From contig NZ_DASTBH010000122.1 of assembly GCF_035712165.1 (NCBI RefSeq), positions 1 through 64,000 of the forward strand: a DNA stretch of 64,000 nucleotides, given 5' to 3'. A model generated the notes under the pieces. The model worked only from the letters and a program-made list of their open reading frames with translations, had not been told where the DNA came from and searched no databases. Made by a program: the position numbers and the translations under genes. Source of the DNA: DASYTH01 sp035712165. GTDB taxonomy: Bacteria; Actinomycetota; Actinomycetes; Mycobacteriales; Pseudonocardiaceae. Shown one piece after another: positions 34,354 to 41,003 of the stretch; positions within the stretch are counted from its first letter, which is position 1, and each line of letters starts with the position of its first letter.

Positions 34354-34575
34354 TCACTCCCGCGCGGTGGGCAGCTCGTGCACGGAAACGATGTGCAGCC
34401 CCAGGTTTTCCAGGAACGTCAGGATGCCGTGTAGGTGGGACTGGTCGGTGACCTCGCCGTATATGATCGTCTCCGGCGGGGCGGGCACGATCCGCATCTC
34501 GGAGAACTCCGTCATGGCGTGCTGCGCGCGCTCCGACAATCGCCCGCTCACACGGAACTCGTACTGCTGTGTCAC
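34354..34575 (-). CDS. Small conserved-looking alpha/beta protein of unknown function
   Basis: A 73-residue protein (QQYEFRVSGRLSERAQHAM ... TIIYGEVTDQSHLHGILTFLENLGLHIVSVHEL) with a beta-alpha-beta-beta-alpha-beta pattern like a small ferredoxin-type fold. I recognise the pattern from actinobacterial hypothetical proteins but no function. The start is GTG 34575 with GGGAGG about 9 nt upstream. It is convergent with the holin-like gene. Confidence 0.7.
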   Translation of the reverse strand: MTQQYEFRVSGRLSERAQHAMTEFSEMRIVPAPPETIIYGEVTDQSHLHGILTFLENLGLHIVSVHELPTARE

Positions 34576-34945
34576 CGGCGCGCACCTCCCTCGGCAAAGG
34601 TCCGGAACGCCGGACGGGTCAGACCCATCCGTCGCGCCTGGTTCGCCGGCCGTTCCACCGCTGTGTCAGGTCCCTCATCGCGTTTCCCGTCCGTCCGGTC
34701 GTTGTCGGTCGGCTTCCGCAACAGTGGTCCGTGCGCCCCGTGCCGTGAATCGCCCGTGCGTGATGAGATGCGCACAGCCGCAGTACGGCGAGTCGTCAGA
34801 AAGAAACCAACCGCTGCGGCGGCGGTGGCGCGGGGTGCTTCCGGCCGGGCGCCTGATCCGCATCTCACCCCGCGCAGGGGAGGTACCACCGGTGCGTTGC
34901 GGGGATGTTTCAAACCAGCCCCGCTCAACTTCGAAGGAGTGCCTG
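34576..34945. other. 370-bp intergenic region, no convincing gene
   Basis: The region separates a minus-strand small gene from the HdeD-like gene. It contains GTCCGG-AACG-CCGGAC near its left end and GTTTCAAAC about 35 bp before the HdeD-like start. A minus-strand open frame (34572-34928) has no ribosome binding site and Arg/Gly/Pro-rich noise-like composition, so I do not call it. Promoters for both flanking genes must lie here but I cannot point to clear hexamers. Confidence 0.5.
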
Positions 34946-35563
34946 ATGACCCACTCCGGTTCGAGTGCCGCCGCCACCGGCGCCGCGGCCGAGACTCTGG
35001 CGTCCGTCGGCCAGTCCAAAGGCTGGCGGATCGCCTTCGGCACGCTCACCCTCGCGATCGGCCTGATCGTGCTGTTCTGGCCGGAGCCCACGATCGCCGT
35101 GCTGGCCGTGCTGTTCGGCATCCAGTTGTTCATCGCGGGCGTGTTCTGGCTGGTGTCCGCGTTCGCCGTGGACGAGGCCAGCGGCGGCGGCCGGGTGCTG
35201 CTCGCGCTGTTCGGGTTGCTGACGATCCTGGTGGGCGTGCTGTGCCTGCGCTCGCCGTTCCAGACCGTCGCGATCCTCACCCTGCTGCTGGGCCTGACCT
35301 GGCTGATCGGTGGCCTGATCGAGGTGTTCCACGGGTTCACCGGGGCCGGTGGGTGGGCGATCCTGTCCGGCGTGGTCAGCGTCGCCCTCGGCATCATCGT
35401 GCTGGTGTACCCGGAGACGACCATCCGGGCGCTGACCTGGCTGGTCGGTCTGGTGCTGACGATCTACGGCGTGGTGGCGGTGCTCGTCGCGCTGGCCGGC
35501 GGCAAGAGCGGCCAGGAATCCGGCGCGGTGCAGACCCGGCCCGGCCCGGCCGTGACGTCCTGA
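34946..35563 (+). CDS. HdeD family acid-resistance-type membrane protein
   Basis: A 205-residue membrane protein of the HdeD/DUF308 family, with six helices arranged as three repeated hairpins (GWRIAFGTLTLAIGLIVLFWPEPTIAVLAVLFGIQLFIAGVFWLV is the first). Family members are linked to acid and envelope stress in enterobacteria, but their mechanism is unknown. GAAGGAG precedes the ATG at good spacing. The downstream gene starts 17 bp later. Confidence 0.9.
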   Translation: MTHSGSSAAATGAAAETLASVGQSKGWRIAFGTLTLAIGLIVLFWPEPTIAVLAVLFGIQLFIAGVFWLVSAFAVDEASGGGRVLLALFGLLTILVGVLCLRSPFQTVAILTLLLGLTWLIGGLIEVFHGFTGAGGWAILSGVVSVALGIIVLVYPETTIRALTWLVGLVLTIYGVVAVLVALAGGKSGQESGAVQTRPGPAVTS

Positions 35564-35579
35564 CCGGCGGGGAGCCCCG

Positions 35580-36200
35580 GTGCGCGGCCCTGGGCCGTCC
35601 TCGGTGGCCTACCTGCTGCTCGGCGTGGGCGCCGGCGTGGTGGAGGTGGCCCGCTGGGTGAGCCGGCCGGTGCTGGCGACCGCCGGCTCGGTGACCCGGG
35701 CGCTGGCGCCGCCGGACTGGGTCACCTCGGTGCTGGAGGAGCGCGGCCGGCAGGCCCGCGCCGAGCTGGAGCAGGCCGCCGACACCGTGCTGCGCTGGGT
35801 GCTGGTCCGGGTGGTGGACACCCTGGTGGACACCATCGACCTGACCGCGCTGGTGGCTGACAACGTCGACCTCGACGCGGTCGCCGCCGGGCTGGACGTG
35901 GACGCGGTGATCGCCCGGGCGAACCTGGACCAGGTGATCGCCCGGCTGGACCTGGAGAAGATCGTCCAGGAGGTGCTCGACTCGGTCGACATCGGATCGA
36001 TCGTCCGGGAGTCCAGCGAGACGGTCGCCTCCGAAGCCCTCTCCGGCGTGCGCAACCAGGCCATGCACGCCGACGACGCGGTGTCCCGCCTGATCGACCG
36101 CCTCCTGCGCCGCGGCCGCGACCTAGCGGCCCCGGCGAGTCCCCCCTTGGGACCCGGCGAGTCCCCATCTCCGGACGGGCGAGTCCCCAACTCGCACTAG
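35580..36200 (+). CDS. Hypothetical membrane-associated protein
   Basis: A 206-residue protein with one N-terminal hydrophobic segment (VAYLLLGVGAGVVEVA, about residues 9-24) and a long helical region with repeating Asp-Leu units (DLTALVADNVDLDAVAAGLDVDAVIARANLDQVIARLDLEKIV, about 85-130), suggestive of an amphipathic or coiled-coil repeat. I recognise the type from actinobacteria but know no function. The start is GTG 35580 after GGGGAG. The C-terminal 25 residues are encoded by a 22-bp repeat, so the natural stop may originally have been earlier. Confidence 0.7.
   Translation: MRGPGPSSVAYLLLGVGAGVVEVARWVSRPVLATAGSVTRALAPPDWVTSVLEERGRQARAELEQAADTVLRWVLVRVVDTLVDTIDLTALVADNVDLDAVAAGLDVDAVIARANLDQVIARLDLEKIVQEVLDSVDIGSIVRESSETVASEALSGVRNQAMHADDAVSRLIDRLLRRGRDLAAPASPPLGPGESPSPDGRVPNSH
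36135..36188 (+). repeat. Three copies of a GCGAGTCCCC repeat, 22-bp period
   Basis: GCGAGTCCCC occurs at 36135-36144, 36157-36166 and 36179-36188, exactly 22 bp apart, at the 3' end of the preceding gene. The last copy extends into CGAGTCCCCAACTCG, an inverted repeat with 5-bp arms (CGAGT/ACTCG). The spacing of two helical turns and the palindromic end suggest a dispersed extragenic repeat or terminator array rather than coding sequence. Confidence 0.7.
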
Positions 36201-36727
36201 CCGGCCACCCAGAAGGCGTAGTCGGCGGTGTACGGCACGGACACCGTGGCGGCCTCGGTGCAGGGACCGGCGGGTGCCAGGCCGCCGGTGGTGTTCAGCC
36301 GCTGGATGTAGGTCACCCCGGCCAGCAGTCCGGGGCCGCGGTTGGCGGTGGCGCGCAACAGCAGTTGCGGGATCGCGCCGTCGACCGGGGAACTGGCCTG
36401 CGCGGCGGCGGTCACCGAACTGCCGTCCCGGGTCGAGGTCCACACCGGGCCGCGGGTGTGCAGCACGGTCGCCTGGCCGCGGTGCCGGAGAATGGCGTCC
36501 GGCTGCAGGAACGTCCACGCCCCGGCGGTGCACTGGTAGGTCTGCACGCCCCGGGCCGGCATGACGGCGAGCGGTCTGTTGCCGGCGGGCACCCTGATCA
36601 CCTCGGGCACCCGGCCGGCGCCCCCGCCGCCCGGCGAACCGGTGGCCGGAACCGCGGCCGCCCCGACCCCGACCGCCGCCAGCGCCGCGACGGCCAGTCC
36701 CACAGTAAAGCGACGAACCCGACTCAT
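36197..36727 (-). CDS. Secreted DUF3455-like protein
   Basis: A 176-residue protein with a clear Sec signal peptide (RVRRFTVGLAVAALAAVGVGAAAVPATG, cleavage near residue 30). The mature part resembles DUF3455 (PLAVMPARGVQTYQCTAGAWTFLQPDAILRHRGQATVLHTRGPVWTSTRDGSSVTAA), a secreted beta-rich family of unknown function found in fungi and actinobacteria. Two cysteines (about residues 81 and 163) could form a disulfide. ATG 36727 is chosen because it places the signal peptide at the N-terminus. It is convergent with the preceding gene, with a 4-bp overlap. Confidence 0.85.
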   Translation of the reverse strand: MSRVRRFTVGLAVAALAAVGVGAAAVPATGSPGGGGAGRVPEVIRVPAGNRPLAVMPARGVQTYQCTAGAWTFLQPDAILRHRGQATVLHTRGPVWTSTRDGSSVTAAAQASSPVDGAIPQLLLRATANRGPGLLAGVTYIQRLNTTGGLAPAGPCTEAATVSVPYTADYAFWVAG

Positions 36728-36824
36728 GGTCTCGTTCACTTCCCCTCGATCGGTGTGCCGGCAGCGTGCCGGCACACCCCAGACACGGCTGGGAACCCGA
36801 TCGAGGTTGGCCCATGCGGCCGAA

Positions 36825-37058
36825 TCAGTTATGTGAATCGCGCATGGCCCGGCGAATCTGTTCCAGCTTGTCGCGGCCGGCCCGGTCGCGTTCGGCCAAC
36901 TGCTCGTCCAGCGAGGTGGCCGCCGGTTCGGCCAACTCGGTCTCGCCGGCCGAGGTGGCGAACCGGCCTTCGATCTTGTCCCGCACGTAGTCGAAGCTCG
37001 GCACGCCGGCCTCGTCGTAGTCGCCGGAAACCGCCGGGTTCTCGGGTTGTTCGGTCAT
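36825..37058 (-). CDS. Small acidic hypothetical protein
   Basis: A 77-residue hydrophilic protein (TEQPENPAVSGDYDEAGVPSFDYVRDKIEGRFATSAG ... LDEQLAERDRAGRDKLEQIRRAMRDSHN) with an acidic, probably disordered N-terminus and a charged C-terminal helix. No motif identifies it. The start ATG 37058 follows GAGCCCGCG, a weak ribosome binding site. It lies 12 bp downstream of the ABM-fold gene and is probably cotranscribed. Confidence 0.65.
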   Translation of the reverse strand: MTEQPENPAVSGDYDEAGVPSFDYVRDKIEGRFATSAGETELAEPAATSLDEQLAERDRAGRDKLEQIRRAMRDSHN

Positions 37059-37070
37059 CGCGGGCTCCGT

Positions 37071-37397
37071 TCAGTCCGGCACGGCCATCTCACCCAGGGT
37101 CGACCAGTCGTCCTGGGGGAGGGTGAAGTTGACGATCCGCGGCGTTTCCGCGAGATGCGCCGGCAACGTTTTCTGGGCGGCCCGGAAATGGTCGGACTGG
37201 ACGTGCGCCGCGCCGGCCTCGTCGTCGCGGAACGCCTCCACCAGAACGTACTCGGTCGGGTCGTCGACGCTGCGCGACCAGTCGAACCACAGACAGCCCG
37301 GCTCGGCCCGGGTGGCCGAGGTGAACTCCGCGGCGATCTGCGGCCAGCGGTCGGCATCCTCGGGCCGCACCCGGAACTTCGCGGTGATGAAGATCAT
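37071..37397 (-). CDS. Antibiotic biosynthesis monooxygenase (ABM) domain protein
   Basis: A 108-residue protein with the dimeric alpha-beta barrel ABM fold: MIFITAKFRVRPEDADRWPQIAAEFTSATRAEPGCLWFDWSRSVDDPTEYVLVEAFRDDEAGAAHVQSDHF. The GC-x-x-F/Y-W and AHVQSDHF segments are typical. Members include cofactor-free monooxygenases (quinone-forming) and haem-degrading or housekeeping proteins, so the reaction is open. It is followed by a small hypothetical gene and preceded by a flavin reductase gene on the same strand (16-bp gap). Confidence 0.88.
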   Translation of the reverse strand: MIFITAKFRVRPEDADRWPQIAAEFTSATRAEPGCLWFDWSRSVDDPTEYVLVEAFRDDEAGAAHVQSDHFRAAQKTLPAHLAETPRIVNFTLPQDDWSTLGEMAVPD

Positions 37398-37413
37398 CCG
37401 TTACCCCTTCGCA

Positions 37414-37890
37414 TCAGGCTTCGTTGCCGGCGTCCAGATCCCTGACCTCCTGGTAGCCGAGCTGGCCCCGGCCGCCGTCCGGACCGACGGTATCCGGTGC
37501 GAGCAGCAGCCCGACATGGTCGCCGGTGTCGTGCCGGGACAGCACCCGCCCGCAGAACCACTGCGGGCAGTCCGCGAGCACCGGCACGCCGCCCGGTCCG
37601 GCCCGCCAGTCGCACTGGTCGAACTTGTCCACCTCGAAGCCGGTCCGGGTGCCGAACAGCACGGCCAGGTCCCGGTTGGCCTTGGTTGGCACGTGCACGG
37701 CGAGCACGTCGGCCCGCTTGGCCACCAGGTAGGTGTGGTTGTTCTTGGACAGCCAGACCATGAACCGCGGCGGGTCGATGCTGCACTGCGACGCGAAGCC
37801 GATCAGGCAGCCGGCCCGGCGCGTGCCGTCGGTCGCGGTCACGATGAACATCGGATAGTCCAGCTCGCCTACGAGCGCGTCGAAACCCAC
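37414..37890 (-). CDS. Flavin reductase-like domain protein
   Basis: A 158-residue FMN-binding split-barrel protein. GFDALVGELDYPMFIVTATDGTRRAGCLIGFASQCSIDPPRFMVWLSKNNHTY is the standard flavin-binding half, and LAVLFG(T)RTGFEVDKF is also typical. Such proteins reduce FMN/FAD with NAD(P)H or act as flavoprotein partners. Neighbours are an ABM-fold gene downstream and a cyclase-family gene upstream, so it may supply reduced flavin or serve independently. ATG 37890 has a weak ribosome binding site. Confidence 0.87.
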   Translation of the reverse strand: MGFDALVGELDYPMFIVTATDGTRRAGCLIGFASQCSIDPPRFMVWLSKNNHTYLVAKRADVLAVHVPTKANRDLAVLFGTRTGFEVDKFDQCDWRAGPGGVPVLADCPQWFCGRVLSRHDTGDHVGLLLAPDTVGPDGGRGQLGYQEVRDLDAGNEA

Positions 37891-37908
37891 GGCAACGAGT
37901 CTGCGCGA

Positions 37909-39165
37909 TCAGCGGCCGCGCGGCACCGCGAGCGCGGCAGGCGGCGTGTTGCCGGCGGTGGACCCGGTGTGGAACTGCGGCGTGACCAGGTAGACGAACT
38001 CGAAGGCCTCGTCGCGCGCCAGGTCCTCGGAGCGCACCGCCTCGCCGATCCGCACGCCGTTCTGGGTGATCAGCACCTGGTGCACCGGGAACAGGTTGCC
38101 GCCGGTGACCGCGGGGTCGAGCACCTCCAGCCCCCAGGTGTCGCTGGCCGCGACGGCCACCCGGCGGGACGCCAGGTACCGGGCCTCGCGCAGGAAGATG
38201 CCCGGTTCGGCGGCCAGGTACCGGGCGTTGGCCGGATCGGCCGGGTCGTCGAAGGCGGCCCGGTTGAGCAGATGCGTCCAGCCGGTGCGGAACACCACCA
38301 CGTCGCCGGGGCCGGGCTCGCGGCGCACGCCCTGCCGGCGCAGCGCGGCCCGCATGTCCTCCAGCGTGATCCGGTAGTTGTCGCGCAGCACCCACTCGTT
38401 GTTCACCGGCGAGCGGAACAGGTCGCCGCGCGCCCCGGTGGCGAGCTTGAGTCCGACGATGTCGTAGAGGACGCCGCGGGTGACGATCGGCCCGAGGTTC
38501 TCGTTGCCGAGCCGGGCCAGGCCGCGCGGGGTGGCGATGTCCGGGCCGCGGAAACCGTTGTAGTAGACCTCGCCGACGCCGATGTGACCGAGGTTGTCCA
38601 GCTGGGTGGCGATCTGGTACGTGCCGCTGTGCGGGAACCGCTCCTCGTGGAAGGACAACGTGTTCGGGCCGAGCGGGGTGGCGGTCTGCAGGATGCCGGC
38701 CTCCGGGTGGGTGCGCGGGTCGTACTCGGCGACCGGCACGAACTCGCCGCGCGGCTGGTAGCCGACCACCAGCAGGCGCTGCTTGAGCACCCGGGGCGGG
38801 GTGCTGGGGAACGCCGGGAAGTTGTCGGCGAGCAACTCGCCCAGGTTGTAGGTCTTGACCGCGTTGCCGCGCTCCAGCAGGCGCAGCGCCCGCCGGGTGG
38901 TCTCCGGGGTGACCTCGTTCCAGGTGCCGCGCTGGTCGCCGCGCCCGTAGCGGCGGGCGGTGCGCTCGGCCCAGCCGGCCACCTCGTCGGCGGTGAACAT
39001 CGCGTCACTGAAGTCGCCGGGCCCGCCGGCGGTCGCCGGGTCGGCGCCGGCGACCCCGGTGCCGGCGGTGGCGGCCACCGCGCCGGCCGCGGCCGCGGCG
39101 GTCATGCCGAGCACGTCCCGGCGGCTGTGCAGGCCCAGGTGTGTGCGCAGGAGGTCGGACCGCAT
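37909..39165 (-). CDS. Cyclase-family (kynurenine formamidase-like) protein with Tat signal
   Basis: A 418-residue protein of the Cyclase (PF04199-type) family. A Tat signal is visible (LHSRRDVLGMTAAAAAGAVAATAG, about residues 15-38), so it is exported folded. The family metal-binding motif HxGTHxDxPxH appears as HSGTYQIATQLDNLGH (about 175-190). The second metal-ligand His is Tyr and THxDxPxH is TQLDNLGH, a variant seen in long secreted members. GDVVVFRTGW (about 295) and the C-terminal HQVLITQNG block are typical. It may hydrolyse an amide, lactone or cyclic imide outside the membrane. Substrate unknown. Confidence 0.87.
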   Translation of the reverse strand: MRSDLLRTHLGLHSRRDVLGMTAAAAAGAVAATAGTGVAGADPATAGGPGDFSDAMFTADEVAGWAERTARRYGRGDQRGTWNEVTPETTRRALRLLERGNAVKTYNLGELLADNFPAFPSTPPRVLKQRLLVVGYQPRGEFVPVAEYDPRTHPEAGILQTATPLGPNTLSFHEERFPHSGTYQIATQLDNLGHIGVGEVYYNGFRGPDIATPRGLARLGNENLGPIVTRGVLYDIVGLKLATGARGDLFRSPVNNEWVLRDNYRITLEDMRAALRRQGVRREPGPGDVVVFRTGWTHLLNRAAFDDPADPANARYLAAEPGIFLREARYLASRRVAVAASDTWGLEVLDPAVTGGNLFPVHQVLITQNGVRIGEAVRSEDLARDEAFEFVYLVTPQFHTGSTAGNTPPAALAVPRGR

Positions 39166-39262
39166 GCGAAACCCCTTTCTCGCCCTCAACACATTGGCAC
39201 CGAATGGTTTCCGAGCGTAACGGCAACGTGCGCGCCGGGGCGATGTGCTGTGGGATGGGGGA

Positions 39263-40711
39263 ATGTCGATTCGGTCGTTGCTGGACAAGGTGGACGAGCG
39301 CATCGGCGACGGCCTGGAGCATGTGCTGTGCACCCATCACTCCCGCAGGCTGCGCCGGCTCGGTTGGGGAGACGCGCTCGCGCCCGGCGACGACGGGTGG
39401 TTCGCCGCCCGGCCCGAGGTCCGGCCGGGCAACCGGATCGAGGTGCTGATCGACGGCGAGCAGGCCCTGCCGGCGGTCCGGGCCGCGATCGAGGGCGCGC
39501 GGTCGTCGGTGCACATCGCCAACTGGCACGCGAGCCCCGACTTCCGGCTCACCCGTGAGCCCGGCGCGCCGACGTTGCGCGAACTGCTGCGCGACGCGGC
39601 CCGCCGGGTGCCGGTCCGGGTGCTGCTGTGGGCCGGCCCGCCGTTACCGGTGTTCGAGCCGACCCGGGGCCGGGCCCGGGCCGCGCGGGAAGAGTTCCTC
39701 CGGGACAGCGAGGTGCGGTGCGTGCTGGACTCCCGGGAGCGCACCCTGCACTGCCACCACGAGAAGCTGGTGATCGTCGACGGCCGCTCGGCGTTCGTCG
39801 GCGGGCTGGACTTCACCGCGCTGGAAGGCGACCGGCACGACAGCTCCGAGCATCCGCCGGACCGTCCGCTCGGCTGGCACGACCTGATGGTCCGGGCGGA
39901 GGGCCCGGTGGTCGCCGATGTGGCCGGCCACTTCCGGCAGCGGTGGAACGAGGTGGCCGGGGAGCGGCTGCCCGAACCGGAGGTGCCCGAACCGGCCGGC
40001 GCCAGCACCGCCCAGCTCGTCCGCACGGTCCCGGAGAAGACCTACGACTTCGCGCCCCGCGGCGACTTCTCGTTGCTGGCGGCCCACGTTCGGGCGCTGC
40101 GCGCGGCCCGCCGGCTGATCTACCTGGAGAACCAGTTCTTCTGGTCGCCGGAGATCGCCGAGATCCTGATCGACAAGCTGCGCAACCCGCCGGACGACCG
40201 GTTCCGCGTGGTGCTCGTCCTGCCCCGCAAACCCAGCAACGGCTCCGACACCACGCGCGGCCAGCTCAGCCGGCTGGTCGAGGCCGACGCCGGGGCCGGC
40301 CGGCTGCTGGCCACCACCCTCACCGCGCACGACGGCGACCGGTCCTGCGCGGTCTACGTGCACGCCAAGGCCGGCATCATCGACGACGAGTGGCTCACCG
40401 TTGGTTCGGCCAACCTCAACGAGCACTCCCTGTTCAACGACACCGAGGTCAACCTCTGCACCGACGACGCCGCCCTGGCCCGAGCCACCCGGCTGCGCCT
40501 GTGGTCCGAACACCTGCAACGCCCGGTCGCCGAGATCGACACCGACCCGGCGCACGTCGTCGACCACATCTGGCGCCCCATCGCCGAGGAACAGGCCGAC
40601 CTCGAGAGCGCCGGCAAACCCCGCACCCACCGCCTCACCCTGCTCCCCGGCGTCTCCCGCCGCACCGGCCGGCTCAAGGGCCCGTTGCGCGGCCTACTAG
40701 TAGACGGCTGA
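39263..40711 (+). CDS. Phospholipase D family protein
   Basis: A 482-residue protein with two HKD catalytic motifs: HCHHEKLVIVDG (HxKxxxxD, about residue 167) and YVHAKAGIIDDEW (about 369). The first is followed by GGLDF and the second by GSANLN, both typical of the cardiolipin-synthase/PLD superfamily. No signal peptide or membrane helix is visible, so it acts in the cytoplasm or at the membrane face. Substrate (phospholipid, or phosphodiester in nucleic acid) unknown. The start is ATG 39263. One TTA codon lies at 39644-39646. It is divergent from the cyclase-family gene. Confidence 0.92.
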   Translation: MSIRSLLDKVDERIGDGLEHVLCTHHSRRLRRLGWGDALAPGDDGWFAARPEVRPGNRIEVLIDGEQALPAVRAAIEGARSSVHIANWHASPDFRLTREPGAPTLRELLRDAARRVPVRVLLWAGPPLPVFEPTRGRARAAREEFLRDSEVRCVLDSRERTLHCHHEKLVIVDGRSAFVGGLDFTALEGDRHDSSEHPPDRPLGWHDLMVRAEGPVVADVAGHFRQRWNEVAGERLPEPEVPEPAGASTAQLVRTVPEKTYDFAPRGDFSLLAAHVRALRAARRLIYLENQFFWSPEIAEILIDKLRNPPDDRFRVVLVLPRKPSNGSDTTRGQLSRLVEADAGAGRLLATTLTAHDGDRSCAVYVHAKAGIIDDEWLTVGSANLNEHSLFNDTEVNLCTDDAALARATRLRLWSEHLQRPVAEIDTDPAHVVDHIWRPIAEEQADLESAGKPRTHRLTLLPGVSRRTGRLKGPLRGLLVDG

Positions 40712-40788
40712 GCGCGGCAGCCCCTTCCTGATTTCCCGGCCGTAAGACATGATTGAGATCTGGGCCACCGCACCTCGGAGGGGAACCG

Positions 40789-40986
40789 ATGGTCACCAGC
40801 ACCACCTCCACAGAAACCTGCATACAATCCCAACTCCCCGATCTCAGCACCGTCACCTTCCACCAATTACGAAAACTGGACAGCGACGCCCTCCGCCCCT
40901 CACTCCGCCGTGTCGTAGATCACACCAACCGCCTGCGAAAAGTGCCAAAATCCACCAATGCGACGGGCGGCGACCGGATCGATTGA
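40789..40986 (+). CDS. RiPP-like precursor peptide, FxsA-leader type without FxSxx terminus
   Basis: A 65-residue peptide. Residues about 14-45 (SQLPDLSTVTFHQLRKLDSD and ALRPSLRRVV) match the leader style of FxSxx-COOH peptides, with LPDL-x4-L and LD-x3-L patterns. The C-terminal part HTNRLRKVPKSTNATGGDRID would be the core. The hallmark Phe-x-Ser-x-x at the C-terminus is missing. GGAGGGGAACCG precedes ATG 40789, a strong ribosome binding site. Codon 27 is TTA (40867-40869) and the gene is AT-richer than its neighbours (ATA, CAA, AAA codons), suggesting bldA control or transfer. An HExxH hydroxylase gene begins 17 bp downstream, which makes this its probable substrate. Confidence 0.75.
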   Translation: MVTSTTSTETCIQSQLPDLSTVTFHQLRKLDSDALRPSLRRVVDHTNRLRKVPKSTNATGGDRID

Positions 40987-41003
40987 CTCGAACGGGTTGC
41001 GCA

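Noticed and set aside
34572..34928. 118-codon minus-strand open frame in the 370-bp intergenic region
   Set aside because: No ribosome binding site, Arg/Gly/Pro-rich composition, and the following small gene has its own good ribosome binding site.
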